Assembly (NCBI RefSeq): GCF_014203795.1
Contig: NZ_JACHJU010000001.1
Location: 1,054,001 to 1,118,000 of the forward strand
Length of the DNA: 64,000 nt
Direction of reading: 5' to 3'
Source of the DNA: Streptosporangium album
Lineage (GTDB): Bacteria > Actinomycetota > Actinomycetes > Streptosporangiales > Streptosporangiaceae
In this document: in pieces, positions 9,085 to 18,443 of the stretch
Layout of the letters: each line of letters opens with the position of its first letter
Numbering within the stretch: position 1 is the first letter of the stretch
Made by a program: the position numbers and the translations under genes
The notes under the pieces: model-generated
What the model was told of the DNA's origin: nothing
Databases searched by the model: none
Seen by the model: the letters and a program-made list of their open reading frames with translations, nothing else

Positions 9085-10197
9085 ATGACCACGCAGACCC
9101 CCTCCGGGTGGTATCCCGACCCCTACGGTTCACCCCAGCTGAGATGGTGGGACGGCAACCAGTGGACCGACGCCACCCACCCGGCGGACGCGCCTGCCGG
9201 GCAGGCCCTGTCTCAGACGCCGCAGACCGGACCGTCACCCCAGCCCGCGCCCCAGCAGGCAGGTCCGCCCCAGCAGGCAGGTCCCTCCGGTCCCACGGGG
9301 CCGTGGAGCCAGCCCGTTCCCCCGCCCCAGGGTCCGGGGACGCAACCGAACTGGGGCGCCGGCCCGCCTAGCGGGGCGACGATGCAGATGCCCGCCGGGG
9401 GGTACGGCCTCCCCACCGGCCCCCCGCCCGGCAAGAGCAGCCCGTGGCCGTGGATCCTGGGCGGCGGCGCGGTGGTGGTCGTGGTCGTCGGGATCGTGAT
9501 CGCCGCGATGTTCCTGATGAATCCCAACGGCAGGCCGGTCGCGAGCGACCCCGCCCCCGTCCCGGGGGTGACGACCGAGGATCCGGCCTTCCCGCCGAGC
9601 CCCGAACCGTCGGCCCCGCCGTCCGATGAGCCGGACAGCGGCAACACCGACCTGCCCCAGCCGCAGGACGGGCGTCTCAAAGATCCGGTGACCGGCCTGT
9701 CCTACGCGTTCCCCGGTTCCCCCTGGAAGGTGCCGGAGAGGGTCGGCGGTGGCCCGCTCGGGTTCACCTGGTCCAGCGCGGCCGTGGCGACCGCCCAGGA
9801 GAACTACGACGGCCAGGGCAACAACTGGGTCGGCAACGTGTTCGTCGGGGAGCTCCCCGACAAGTTCGGCTACAACGGGGTCGCCACCATGCGGAAGACG
9901 GCCGCCACGCTGCTGCTCGCGACCGAGGAGAACTTCTACAGCCCCGGGCACGGGCGGAAGATCGTGCGGAACAAGGCCGTCAAGGTGGGCGGCAAGGACG
10001 CCTGGGTGCTCATGTTCGACCTGGACTTCTCCAAGGAGTCGGCGGCCAACGGCTGGAAGTGGAAGAAGGAACGGGGCGCCTTCGTGATCGTGGATCGGGG
10101 AGAGGGCGCACGTCCGGCGCTGGTCTACGTGTCCGCGCCCGACAATCTGGGCGTCTCGGTGACCAATCGTGTCGTCGACTCGCTCAAGCTCTCCTGA
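9085..10197 (+). CDS. DUF2510-domain membrane protein
   Basis: The protein opens with a DUF2510 motif ([20 protein letters not shown], residues 7-26). A Pro/Gln-rich cytoplasmic linker follows, then one transmembrane helix (about residues 130-155), an acidic Pro-rich spacer and a roughly 160-residue extracytoplasmic domain. DUF2510 proteins are common actinobacterial envelope proteins of unknown role. I chose the ATG at 9085 because DUF2510 normally begins within ten residues of the start. It follows the kinase/pseudokinase pair in the same direction. Confidence 0.82.
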   Translation: MTTQTPSGWYPDPYGSPQLRWWDGNQWTDATHPADAPAGQALSQTPQTGPSPQPAPQQAGPPQQAGPSGPTGPWSQPVPPPQGPGTQPNWGAGPPSGATMQMPAGGYGLPTGPPPGKSSPWPWILGGGAVVVVVVGIVIAAMFLMNPNGRPVASDPAPVPGVTTEDPAFPPSPEPSAPPSDEPDSGNTDLPQPQDGRLKDPVTGLSYAFPGSPWKVPERVGGGPLGFTWSSAAVATAQENYDGQGNNWVGNVFVGELPDKFGYNGVATMRKTAATLLLATEENFYSPGHGRKIVRNKAVKVGGKDAWVLMFDLDFSKESAANGWKWKKERGAFVIVDRGEGARPALVYVSAPDNLGVSVTNRVVDSLKLS

Positions 10198-10219
10198 AGG
10201 GAGTACTACCCTGAAGGCT

Positions 10220-10822
10220 ATGAGTGACCTGCTGGTCTGGATCGACTGTGAGATGACCGGGCTCGACCTCGGCCGGGACGCGCTCGTCGAGGTGGCCTGC
10301 GTGGTCACCGACGGCGAGCTGAACCAGCTCGACAAGGGGGTGGACGTGGTCATCAAGCCCCCGCCCGAGGCGCTGGCGCAGATGTCGGAGGTGGTCAGGG
10401 AGATGCACACCGCCTCCGGGCTGCTCGACGAGCTCGGCGGCGGCGTCACGCTGGCCGAGGCCGAGACCCTCGTGCTCGACTACATCAGAAGCCACATCCG
10501 GGAGCCGAAGAAGGCGCCGCTCTGCGGCAACTCCATCTCCACCGACCGGTCGTTCCTCTCACGCGACATGCCGGCCGTGGACACGTTCCTGCACTACCGG
10601 ATGATCGACGTGTCCTCGGTGAAGGAACTCGCCCGCCGGTGGTACCCGCGGGTCTACTTCGCCTCGCCCGAGAAGCAGGGGGGACACCGGGCGCTGGCCG
10701 ACATCGTCGAGAGCATCCGCGAGCTGCGCTACTACCGCGCGGCGATCTTCGTGGCCCAGCCGGGTCCCGACTCGGCCACCGCCCGCGAGCTGGCTGAGGG
10801 CGTCTCCACCCCGGCGTCCTGA
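10220..10822 (+). CDS. orn: Oligoribonuclease
   Basis: Orn is a DEDDh 3'-5' exoribonuclease that degrades 2-5-nt RNAs, including pGpG from c-di-GMP turnover. The motifs are all visible: [10 protein letters not shown] (D and E of ExoI) near residues 7-16, the [11 protein letters not shown] segment (ExoII), and the [11 protein letters not shown] segment carrying the ExoIII His and Asp. The 200-residue length is typical. The ATG at 10220 matches the usual short N-terminus. In actinomycetes orn is frequently followed by tRNA-His, as here. Confidence 0.96.
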   Translation: MSDLLVWIDCEMTGLDLGRDALVEVACVVTDGELNQLDKGVDVVIKPPPEALAQMSEVVREMHTASGLLDELGGGVTLAEAETLVLDYIRSHIREPKKAPLCGNSISTDRSFLSRDMPAVDTFLHYRMIDVSSVKELARRWYPRVYFASPEKQGGHRALADIVESIRELRYYRAAIFVAQPGPDSATARELAEGVSTPAS

Positions 10823-10897
10823 GACCACATGGGAAACCGAGTACGAAACGACTCCCGGAAACCGCTACACTTTCCATGTGCTGCTGCGGCAGACCTG

Positions 10898-10973
10898 GTG
10901 GGCGTAGCTCAGTTGGCAGAGCGCTAGGTTGTGGTCCTAGATGCCGGGGGTTCAAGTCCCCTCGCTCACCCCA
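10898..10973 (+). tRNA. tRNA-His (anticodon GTG)
   Basis: The cloverleaf can be folded by eye. The acceptor GTGGGCG pairs with CGCTCAC (one G-U). The anticodon stem CTAGG/CCTAG flanks the loop with GTG at 10931-10933, and the T-loop contains TTCAAGT. A G at 10897 can pair with C73, which is the special G-1 feature of tRNA-His. CCA is encoded at 10971-10973. Confidence 0.97.
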
Positions 10974-10976
10974 TGA

Positions 10977-11012
10977 GAACGGCCGGTCCTACGGGACCGG
11001 CCGTTCCGTTTT
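10977..11012 (+). terminator. Rho-independent terminator after tRNA-His
   Basis: A 13-bp perfect stem (10977-10989 with 10994-11006) closes a TACG tetraloop and is followed by CGTTTT. Confidence 0.9.
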
Positions 11013-11130
11013 ATCCTCACTTCCGACTTGCCCACCAAAGATGGATATTGCGGGTTATGCTCGCTGCTATCGCTACGCCGTAAGACCGGGGGTTTCGGCG
11101 ACCTGACTGTGTTGCAGCCACGGAGGCCGG

Positions 11131-11385
11131 ATGAGAGTCGACGACGCCCCCTTCGACGCGGAGCCCAGGGTCGAGACGGGCTTGAGCAGGCGGGAGACCG
11201 AGGTCATGGAGCTGATCGCCACAGGTCGTTCCAACGGGCAGATCGCCCAGCACCTGTTCCTCAGCGAGAAGACCGTGAAGAACCACGTGAATCGGATCTA
11301 CGCCAAGCTCGGCGTGGACTCGCGGGTCACCGCGATCGGCCTCTGGCAGCGACGGGTCGCCCACGAGGATCCCTCGCGCCTCTGA
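11131..11385 (+). CDS. Stand-alone LuxR-type HTH regulator
   Basis: At 84 residues the protein is almost only a GerE/LuxR helix-turn-helix ([20 protein letters not shown], then [18 protein letters not shown]). It lacks a receiver or sensor domain. Such single-domain proteins exist in actinomycetes (WhiE/BldM-related small regulators), and a lost receiver is also possible. GGAGG lies 5 bases before the ATG. It sits alone between tRNA-His and the aminotransferase, and its target is unknown. Confidence 0.85.
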   Translation: MRVDDAPFDAEPRVETGLSRRETEVMELIATGRSNGQIAQHLFLSEKTVKNHVNRIYAKLGVDSRVTAIGLWQRRVAHEDPSRL

Positions 11386-11429
11386 GAAGCCGGACGACCT
11401 GCGCCGCCGGAGGCCGGGTGCGCCGCCCT

Positions 11430-12731
11430 CTACGCGGAGATCTGTAGGTCCCGGGACGCCTCCAGGGCACGGCCGATGGCGTCCGCACCCTCCTGCAACT
11501 CCTCGGAGGTGACCGAGAGTGCCGGGCGGAGCCGTACCGACCGCTCGCCGCAGGGCAGGACGAGCACGCCCTCGTCATGCCTGAGGCGGGCCACCACGCG
11601 GTCGCGCTCGGCCGGTTCCGCCAGGTCGAACGCGCACATGAGGCCGCGTCCCCGGGCGTTCTCCACCGTTTCCGGGAATCGGGCCTGGATCTTCAGCAGC
11701 GCGGTGAGGAGCTCGTGGCCGAGCTCCTGGGCGCGCGGGATCAGGCCGTCGCGCTCCACGATCTCCATGATCCGGCGGGAACGGACCATGTCGACCAGCC
11801 CACCGCCCCAGGTGGAGTTGATCCGGCCGCTGACCTGGAACACGTTGTCCGCGATCAGGTCCACCCTGCGGCCCGCCATGATCCCGCCGACCTGCACCTT
11901 CTTCGCGAAGGCCACGATGTCCGGACGGAGACCGAGCTGCTGGTAGGCCCAGGGGGTGCCCGTGGTCCCGGCACCGGTCTGCACCTCGTCCATGACGAAC
12001 AGCGCGTCGTGCTCGTGACAGAGCGCCTCCATGGCCTGCAGGAACTCGGCGCGCATGTGGTTGTCGCCGCCCTCGCCCTGGATGGGCTCGGCGATGAAGC
12101 AGGCGATGTCGTGCGGATGGCGCTCGAAGGCCGCTCTCGCCTGGGCCAGCGCCCGCGCCTCGGCCGCCTCGACCCCGCCGAAGTGGATGGCCGGCACCTC
12201 GATCCGCGGCCAGCCGAACATCGGGAAGCGGTCGGTCTTGACCGGTTCGGTGTTGGTCAGCGAGAGGGTGTAGCCGCTGCGGCCGTGGAAGGCCCGGGTG
12301 AGGTGGAGCACCTTGGTGCCGAGCTCCGGGGAACGGCCGCATGCCTCGTTGTGCCGGCTCTTCCAGTCGAAGGCACACTTCAGCGCGTTCTCGACGGCCA
12401 GTGCGCCTCCCTCCACGAAGAACAGGTGCGGCAGCTCAGGGTCGCCGAGGACCCGGCTGAACGTCTCGACGAAGTCCGCGAGGTGGACGGTGTAGAGGTC
12501 GGAGTTGGCGGGCTTGTTGGCGGCGATCCGGCCGAGCAGGGCGAGGAAGTCCGGGTCGTCGTCGAACGGGTTCACGCCGAGCGGCGCCGAGGCGAAAAAA
12601 GTGTAGAAGTCCAGGTAGCTCCGGCCGGTGCGGGCATCGACGAGCCGGGAACCCCGGCTCCGCTCAAGGTCCAGCACCAGCCGGTAGCCGTCGACGAGTA
12701 GGTGACGGGTAAGGCGGCCGTGCACGTCCAT
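11430..12731 (-). CDS. lat: L-lysine 6-transaminase (lysine epsilon-aminotransferase)
   Basis: A class III PLP aminotransferase of 433 aa. The lat subgroup is recognisable from the N-terminal FYTFFASAPLGVNP segment, the LHLTRAFHGRSGYTLSLTNT motif, and FVMDEVQTGAGTTG before the PLP lysine in FAKKVQVGG. It converts lysine plus 2-oxoglutarate to aminoadipate semialdehyde (spontaneously cyclising to piperideine-6-carboxylate) and glutamate, a step in lysine degradation and in cephamycin and pipecolate routes. No beta-lactam genes are nearby, so catabolism or stress adaptation is more likely. GGAGGGGAC precedes the chosen ATG. Confidence 0.9.
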   Translation of the reverse strand: MDVHGRLTRHLLVDGYRLVLDLERSRGSRLVDARTGRSYLDFYTFFASAPLGVNPFDDDPDFLALLGRIAANKPANSDLYTVHLADFVETFSRVLGDPELPHLFFVEGGALAVENALKCAFDWKSRHNEACGRSPELGTKVLHLTRAFHGRSGYTLSLTNTEPVKTDRFPMFGWPRIEVPAIHFGGVEAAEARALAQARAAFERHPHDIACFIAEPIQGEGGDNHMRAEFLQAMEALCHEHDALFVMDEVQTGAGTTGTPWAYQQLGLRPDIVAFAKKVQVGGIMAGRRVDLIADNVFQVSGRINSTWGGGLVDMVRSRRIMEIVERDGLIPRAQELGHELLTALLKIQARFPETVENARGRGLMCAFDLAEPAERDRVVARLRHDEGVLVLPCGERSVRLRPALSVTSEELQEGADAIGRALEASRDLQISA

Positions 12732-12832
12732 GTCCCCTCCACAGTGAGTCGGACAGATGATTCCCCGCCAACGAGGCATCTATATGGAGACATTACGCAT
12801 GAGATTTGATTCTTGTGAAGATTCTGCGGCAA

Positions 12833-13426
12833 TCACATGATGCGCGGAACGGTGCCCGACGTGCCCGGCCTCCGGGAGCCCAGCGCCCTGACCCGGAAGG
12901 CCAGCGCCACCAGGGCGACGCCGTACACGATGGCCATGGTGGCGATGAGCCAGACGACGGCCAGCGCGCCCGAGGTGGGCCAGACGAACAGCAGGATGCC
13001 GAACAGCACCGACAGCACGCCGCTGACGATGAACATCCACTCCCCGGCCATCTCCCTGCGCAGCCGGATCGCCGCCACGATCTCGACGATGCCGGTGACG
13101 ACGGCCCAGCTCGCGATGACGAACAGCAGGGCGAGCGCGGTCATGCCCGGCCAGACGAAGGCCAGGATGCCGGCCAGAACGCTGAGGACACCGTAGACGA
13201 TCATCCATGTCCGTGAGCCCGAGCGCCACGAGCCGAAGATCGCGAACACGCCGTTGACGATGGCATAGGCACCGAAGACGACGACCAGCGCGAGGACCGT
13301 GATGGCCGGCCAGAAGACGGCCAGCAGGCCGAACAGGATCGCACACACCCCACGGATCAGATGCGCCCACCACGTGCGGGACAGGCCCTCCCCCACGGCT
13401 TCCCCCGTGCGAGACATCTTTTCCAT
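12833..13426 (-). CDS. HdeD-family membrane protein (DUF308)
   Basis: A 197-residue protein with six hydrophobic helices arranged as repeating DUF308 units, each with a pattern like GVCAILFGLLAVFWP. This is typical of HdeD-like proteins, which in enterics contribute to acid resistance; the role in actinomycetes is unknown. The start is supported by GGAGAGGGGGGC before ATG. Confidence 0.88.
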   Translation of the reverse strand: MEKMSRTGEAVGEGLSRTWWAHLIRGVCAILFGLLAVFWPAITVLALVVVFGAYAIVNGVFAIFGSWRSGSRTWMIVYGVLSVLAGILAFVWPGMTALALLFVIASWAVVTGIVEIVAAIRLRREMAGEWMFIVSGVLSVLFGILLFVWPTSGALAVVWLIATMAIVYGVALVALAFRVRALGSRRPGTSGTVPRIM

Positions 13427-13561
13427 GTGCCCCCCTCTCCTTCACGCGCCCTTCTGCTGTGATCGATTCCTTTCCAGAAGATCGCCAACACGAGACCACA
13501 ATTCGGTCAAATCGGAGTTATCGTCCATCTCAGGCCTCATCTCCCTCCAAAAGGAGCCTCC

Positions 13562-14761
13562 GTGTCCCTCCGCGAATCCGCCACCGACATGCGGGACGAG
13601 CTGGTCCGTCTCCGCCACGCCCTGCACCGCGAGCCCGAACTCGGCCTCGACCTGCCGCGGACCCAGGAGAAGGTGCTGGCGGCGCTGTCAGGCCTCCCCC
13701 TGGACGTGCGGCTCGGCGAGCGGCTGAGCTCGGTCACGGCCGTGCTGCGGGGTGCCCTGCCGGGCCCGACCGTGCTGCTCCGAGGCGACATGGACGCCCT
13801 GCCGGTCTCCGAACGCGGCGGGGAGGTCGTCTCACAGGCGGAAGGCCGGATGCACGCGTGCGGCCATGACCTGCACACCACCATGCTGGCCGGGGCCGCG
13901 CACCTGCTGGCGGCCAGGCGCGACCGGCTCGCCGGGAACGTCATCTTCATGTTCCAGCCGGGCGAGGAGGGACCGGGCGGCGCGAAGATCATGATCGACG
14001 AGGGCGTGCTGGACGCGGCGGGCGAGCGCCCGGTCGCGGCCTACGCCCTCCATGTGATCAGCTCGGTGCTCCCCCACGGGATGTTCATCACCAGGGGCGG
14101 GCCGATGATGGCCGCCGCCGACAGACTCGTGGTGACCGTGCGCGGCGCGGGCGGCCACGGCTCGACCCCCCACCACGCCAGGGACCCGATCCCCGTCGCG
14201 TGCGAGATGGTCACCGCCCTGCAGACCATGGTCACGCGGGGGTTCGACGTGTTCGACCCGGTGGTCGTCACCGTCGGCAGCTTCCACGCGGGCACCGTCG
14301 ACAACGTGATCCCGGACGAGGCCCGGTTCGAGGCGACGATCCGGTCGTTCTCCGCGGCCTCCCACGCACGGGTCCAGGAGCGGGCGGTGGCCCTGGTCAG
14401 GGGCATCGCGGCGGCGCACGGGCTGGAGGTGGAGGCCGGCTACGAGGTGAACTACCCGGTCACGGTCAATGACCACGCCGAGGCCGACTTCGTCGGTGGG
14501 GTCGTCCGCGAGGCGTACGGCGAGGAGCGGTTCGTCACGGCTCCCCAGCCGTTCACCGGCTCGGAGGACTTCTCGTTCGTCTGCGACCAGGTGCCCTCGG
14601 CCTTCGTGGCGCTCGGCGCGTGCCCGGCGGACGCCGATCCCGCCAAGGCCGCCTACAACCACTCCGCCGAGGCCCGGTTCGACGACGCCGTGCTGCCGGA
14701 CGGCGCCGCGCTCTACGCGGAGCTCGCGATGCGCCGCCTCGGGCTCGAGCTCTCCCGCTAA
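13562..14761 (+). CDS. M20 family metallopeptidase / amidohydrolase
   Basis: The 399-aa protein has the M20D (hippurate hydrolase/IAA-amino acid hydrolase) signature: GDMDALPV with the first metal-ligand region, HACGHD, FQPGEEGPGGA with the catalytic Glu pair, and a late TGSEDFSF. It should hydrolyse N-acyl amino acids or small peptides with two metal ions in the cytosol. GTG start with AAAAGGAG in front. Its stop is the last chromosomal landmark before the IS110 element. Confidence 0.92.
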   Translation: MSLRESATDMRDELVRLRHALHREPELGLDLPRTQEKVLAALSGLPLDVRLGERLSSVTAVLRGALPGPTVLLRGDMDALPVSERGGEVVSQAEGRMHACGHDLHTTMLAGAAHLLAARRDRLAGNVIFMFQPGEEGPGGAKIMIDEGVLDAAGERPVAAYALHVISSVLPHGMFITRGGPMMAAADRLVVTVRGAGGHGSTPHHARDPIPVACEMVTALQTMVTRGFDVFDPVVVTVGSFHAGTVDNVIPDEARFEATIRSFSAASHARVQERAVALVRGIAAAHGLEVEAGYEVNYPVTVNDHAEADFVGGVVREAYGEERFVTAPQPFTGSEDFSFVCDQVPSAFVALGACPADADPAKAAYNHSAEARFDDAVLPDGAALYAELAMRRLGLELSR

Positions 14762-15002
14762 TGGGAGCTACCGGTTCTGCTGTTCGGGCAGACTCGGTGC
14801 CTGGTAGCCGCTGGTGAGTGAGCACTCCCTCGTCCTGGACTATGAGTCCTGGTGTCAGACCGTGCCCTCACCGGTGGTCAGGGGTCTTGATCGCTGATGG
14901 GATGTCGTGCCCGCCGATCGCATGGCGTGAGCACTTGTCCATTAGGTCGCCGACCGGCTCCTGCAGGCTGCTGGAACTGTTGTCGAGCTCTTGGAGTGAC
15001 GG
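14762..15002 (+). ncRNA. IS110 left-end non-coding region, candidate bridge RNA
   Basis: The 240 bases between the peptidase stop and the transposase start contain no gene but several inverted repeats. GCTACC at 14767-14772 can pair with GGTAGC at 14803-14808, enclosing a TCTGC/GCAGA hairpin. IS110-group elements carry a structured bridge RNA in this position that pairs with both donor and target DNA. The exact left end of the element, and therefore the RNA limits, cannot be fixed by eye. Confidence 0.4.
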
Positions 15003-15038
15003 ATGCTGTTCGTCGGAGACGACTGGGCCGAGCAGCAT
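15003..15038 (+). CDS. IS110 transposase, exon 1 (codons 1-12)
   Basis: ATG at 15003 follows GGAG at 14993-14996 and an in-frame stop. It encodes MLFVGDDWAEQH, which is the conserved IS110 N-terminus carrying the first catalytic aspartate of the DEDD RuvC-like site. The frame breaks immediately after the His codon, where GTGCG of a group II intron begins. Exon 2 restarts with HDVEVQDEAG, giving the WAEQHHDV sequence expected in the family. Confidence 0.85.
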
Positions 15039-15638
15039 GTGCGCCACGAAGCGCGCGAAGTCGAGCGGAGGTGAGAGACCTTCGCCTCCTGGCCGTCGCA
15101 GCGGCTGGGTGAAGCTGGGGGCAGCCTGATCCGGGAGTCGCCGGGGAGGGTGGGAGCAGCCCCGACAACGCCGGGACGTGCCGAGACTGTCAGACGGTGC
15201 GGGTCCGGTTAGCGAGACAGGAAGGTGTACGAGAGAAACCAGTGCCTGACGCCCCTTAACGGCCCACCAGCTCAAACCTGACGGATATGGGCTGGGTGCG
15301 GTGCGTCCCCGCTCGTGTGCATCGGCGGGGAACTCCTCGGGACCATGTGAACCACCCCGGGGAGGCCACGACGAAGGTCTGCGGCGTAGTCGTGGCGATG
15401 CCGCAGGGGTAGAGCTGGACGCCTCACCTGTCGATCGACTTCGTGACGAACGTGGGAACCGTCCGGTGCCGCCCTCGCCCCGCGCGGCCAGCGTGGCGGA
15501 AGGGCAGGCGCGACGTCTGCTGATGGCATCGGGCGGGGCGGAGGCTCCGTAGTAGTCCGAGGCCGGGAAAGCCGGCCACATGGCGAAGGGAGCCAGCAAG
15601 TCAGTGGTGGAAGTACTGGAAGACCAGGAGGTTCGCTG

Positions 15639-16497
15639 GTGAATACGAGTGATCCGTCGTGGGGCCTGTTGAGGGCCGAGCGACGGGTACTGGAGATCCA
15701 GACCAAGCTGCACCGTTGGGCGACCGATGATCCTCATCGTCGGTTCGACGATCTGTTCAACCTCGTCACCGATCCCGGCTTTCTGCTGATGGCTTGGGAG
15801 CGGGTTGCGGGGAACAAGGGCGCACGCTCGGCCGGAGTCGACGGGATAACCGCCGCCTTCGTCCAGGAACGGATCGGGACTGAACAGTTCCTGGAGGAGT
15901 TGCGTGAGCAGCTCAGGAACCAGACGTTCCGGCCCGTTCCGGTCAGAGAGCGGATGATTCCCAAGCCGGGGACGCGCAAGCGCCGCCGTCTGGGGATCCC
16001 GACGATCGCCGACCGGGTGGTCCAAGCGTCCTTGAAGCTGGTGCTGGAGCCGATCTTCGAGGCGGATTTCCTTCCGTGCTCGTATGGGTTCCGGCCGAAC
16101 CGGCGAGCGCACGACGCGATGGCCGAGACGCGCTTCCTGGCATCCAAGACCTACGAATGGGTACTGGAGGGCGACATCAAGGCCTGCTTCGACGAGATCT
16201 CGCACCCGGCCCTCATGGACCGGGTGCGCGGACGGATCGGGGACAAGCGCGTGCTCGCGCTGGTAAAGGCGTTTCTGAAGGCGGGCATCCTCACCGAGGT
16301 CGGCACGTCCAAGGAGACCGTCACCGGCACCCCGCAAGGAGGGATCTTGTCTCCGCTGCTGGCCAACGTGGCTCTCTCGGTTTTGGACGAGCACTTCGTC
16401 CAGGCACCGGGCGGAGCGCGTTCGACCACGAAACAGCGCTGGACCCGCCGCCAGAAGGGGCTGCCCAACTACCGGTTGATCCGGTACGCGGACGACT
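15639..16497 (+). CDS. ltrA: Outer-intron reverse transcriptase/maturase, 5' part
   Basis: The 286 codons plus one base encode RT domains 0-5: KGARSAGVDGIT, TFRPVPVRERMIPKPG, the GIPTIADRVVQ segment, YGFRPNRRAHDA, DIKACFDEI with the first catalytic Asp, and TPQGGILSPLLAN. The sequence ends in RYADD (catalytic YADD at residues 283-286). The next codon is split by GTGCG of the inner intron. Read without splicing, it stops at 16532 after ten nonsense residues. GTG start with AGGAGG in front. Confidence 0.88.
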
Positions 16498-17096
16498 GTG
16501 CGCCACGAACGCTGATGGAGGTTGTGATGTAGAAGATCGCGAGCTTCGGATGCGGTGCTGTGCTGGTGATGGAGGTAGGTCCTCCGGGATCGCTCACGCA
16601 GGGGGAGGTCCCAAACCACCGCGAGTTGCTGCGGCTCAATGGCCGTGGTGGTGAGCGTCGCGGAAAAGGCGCACGAGATGCGTCAGGTGTGAGCCGAGAA
16701 GGCGAACGAGAGTGAACCACTGATGAAACGTCGAAAGCGTAGCGGCGTCATCGAAACCGGGGTCCAGTTGTTGCCCCGGGATGAGCCTGGCGGGTGCCTG
16801 CTTGCTGGCCAGGTGGTGACCGGCGTCAAGGTGGCGCGAGTTCGGCTTGGGCGCCAGTACGGAACGTGGGAACCTGCCGTCTCAGCGGTGTCGGGCGCGT
16901 GTTGGAGCGTCCGGCCGAAGGGAGTACCCCAAGCAGCGGACACTGCAAGGGGCCGAGTACCGGGGCGAGGCGGAGGGACGGACCGGCTCGTAGTAGTGCA
17001 GAAGCGCCGTAATGGGCGTGGAGCGAAGGGGCCGGGTCGCCCGGAGTCGCTTGGTGGTCAACCGGCTGGTCATCCGATCGGGCCGGGAGGAGCCAG

Positions 17097-18380
17097 GTGA
17101 GCGAACTCAGGCAGCAGGACAAGCCGTTTCAGATCGACAAGTGGAAGGTCTGGGAAGCGTTTCAGAGAGTCAAGGCCAACAAGGGGGCGGCGGGGGTCGA
17201 TGAGGAGTCGATCGCGCAGTTCGAGGCCGATCGGGACCGGAATCTGTATCGGATCTGGAACCGGTTGTCCTCAGGCTCGTACTTCCCGCCGCCGGTGAAA
17301 GCGGTGGAGATCCCCAAGCCGCAAGGGCGAGGGGTGCGGGTGCTGGGCGTGCCGACCGTGGCCGACCGGGTGGCCCAGACGGTGGTGCGGATGTATCTGG
17401 AGCCGAAGGTCGAACCGATCTTCCATCCGGATTCCTACGGCTATCGGCCGGGCAAGTCGGCGCTGGATGCGGTTGGGGCGTGCCGGGTGCGGTGCTGGCG
17501 GAAGGATTGGGTGATCGACATGGACATCCGGGCCTTCTTCGACACCGTGCCGCATGACCTGGTGCTCAAGGCCGTCGCCAAGCACCTTTCACCGGATCAG
17601 CGGTGGATCCTGTTGTATGTCCAGCGGTGGTTGACCGCTCCGATGCAACGGCAGGATGGCACCCTGGTCGCCCGAGATCGCGGGACCCCGCAGGGGTCGG
17701 CGATTTCACCTTTGCTGGCTAACCTGTTCATGCATTACGCGTTCGACGCCTGGCTGGCCCGGGAATTTCCGGCGCTTGGGTTCGAGCGTTACTGCGATGA
17801 CGCGGTGGTGCACTGCGGCAGCCGCCGGCAGGCCGAATACGTGCGAGACGCGATTGCAATGCGTCTGGCGCAGGTCGGCCTGGAGTTGCATCCGGACAAG
17901 ACATGCATCATCTACTGCAAGGACGCCGACCGGACGGGCTCGCACGAGCACACCCGGTTCACGTTCTTGGGCTATGAGTTCCGGCCCCGGCTGGCCAAGA
18001 ACAAGCACGGCAAGCACTTCGTGTCGTTCTTGCCCGCGGTCAGCACGCAGGCGATGAAGGCGATGGGAGCGGTGATCCGCTCCTGGCATCTGTCCCGGCG
18101 CAGTGACAAGTCTCTGGACGACCTTGCCCGCATGTTCAACAGCATCGTGCAGGGGTGGATCAACTATTACGGGCGCTTCTACCGGTCCCGGTTGCTCTCC
18201 TTCCTCCGGCATCTCAACAAGCTCCTGGTGGGCTGGGCGTGCCGGAAATACAAACGGCTCAAACGCCGGGAACGGCGCGCGATGGCCTGGCTGGCCGAGA
18301 TCGCCCGGCGATCTCCCCGCCTGTTCGCGCACTGGCGTCTCGGCGCTCGTCCTGACGGCTGGGCGATGGGAGCCGGATAA
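17097..18380 (+). CDS. ltrA: Inner-intron reverse transcriptase/maturase (LtrA-type)
   Basis: An intact 427-aa intron-encoded protein. RT blocks: KANKGAAGVDEESI, VRVLGVPTVADRVAQ, YGYRPGKSALDAV, DMDIRAFFDTV (first catalytic Asp), GTPQGSAISPLLAN, and YCDD at residues 232-235 as the active site. The maturase X domain follows (FTFLGYEFRPR and then GWINYYGRF). I see no C-terminal HNH endonuclease. The gene overlaps domain V: its TAA lies at 18378-18380. GTG start with GGAGGAG in front. It may be able to serve the splicing of both introns, but IEPs are usually intron-specific. Confidence 0.93.
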   Translation: MSELRQQDKPFQIDKWKVWEAFQRVKANKGAAGVDEESIAQFEADRDRNLYRIWNRLSSGSYFPPPVKAVEIPKPQGRGVRVLGVPTVADRVAQTVVRMYLEPKVEPIFHPDSYGYRPGKSALDAVGACRVRCWRKDWVIDMDIRAFFDTVPHDLVLKAVAKHLSPDQRWILLYVQRWLTAPMQRQDGTLVARDRGTPQGSAISPLLANLFMHYAFDAWLAREFPALGFERYCDDAVVHCGSRRQAEYVRDAIAMRLAQVGLELHPDKTCIIYCKDADRTGSHEHTRFTFLGYEFRPRLAKNKHGKHFVSFLPAVSTQAMKAMGAVIRSWHLSRRSDKSLDDLARMFNSIVQGWINYYGRFYRSRLLSFLRHLNKLLVGWACRKYKRLKRRERRAMAWLAEIARRSPRLFAHWRLGARPDGWAMGAG

Positions 18381-18443
18381 GCCGAGAGGTTTAAGTCCGG
18401 TTCTGCGAGAGGCCGGGGGTGCGATTCCCCCGGCCTACTCTCC
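18370..18443 (+). ncRNA. Inner intron domains V and VI
   Basis: Domain V, 18370-18403, has outer helix GAGCCGGA/TCCGGTTC and inner helix AAGCC/GGTTT closed by GAGA. Domain VI pairs GAGAGGCCGGGGG with CCCCCGGCC..CTCTC and leaves TA, with the branch-point A at 18437, unpaired. Confidence 0.85.

Larger units (their letters stand above)
16498..18443 (+). mobile_element. Inner group II intron, inserted in the YADD motif of the outer intron's RT
   Basis: It begins GTGCGCCACGAAC, the same 12 bases as the outer intron. It contains its own intact RT gene, a 34-nt domain V at 18370-18403 and a domain VI hairpin at 18404-18443. The bulged A at 18437 sits seven bases from the end, exactly as in the outer intron. 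With this 3' end the outer RT reads YADD-F-VILVSGT, as expected for the family. The last two bases are CC rather than the usual AY, the one irregular feature. Length 1,946 nt. Confidence 0.88.

Noticed and set aside
11430..12731. Lysine 6-aminotransferase as evidence of a cephamycin cluster
   Set aside because: No pcbAB, pcbC, cef or other beta-lactam biosynthesis genes are in the window.
15191..15310. Other GTGCG sites (near 15191 and 15297) as the 5' end of the outer intron
   Set aside because: Only GTGCG at 15039 joins the transposase exons in frame and has the same first 12 bases as the inner intron.
14868..16619. 583-codon minus-strand frame over the outer intron 5' half
   Set aside because: No protein-like motifs; explained by antisense GC bias and intron RNA structure.
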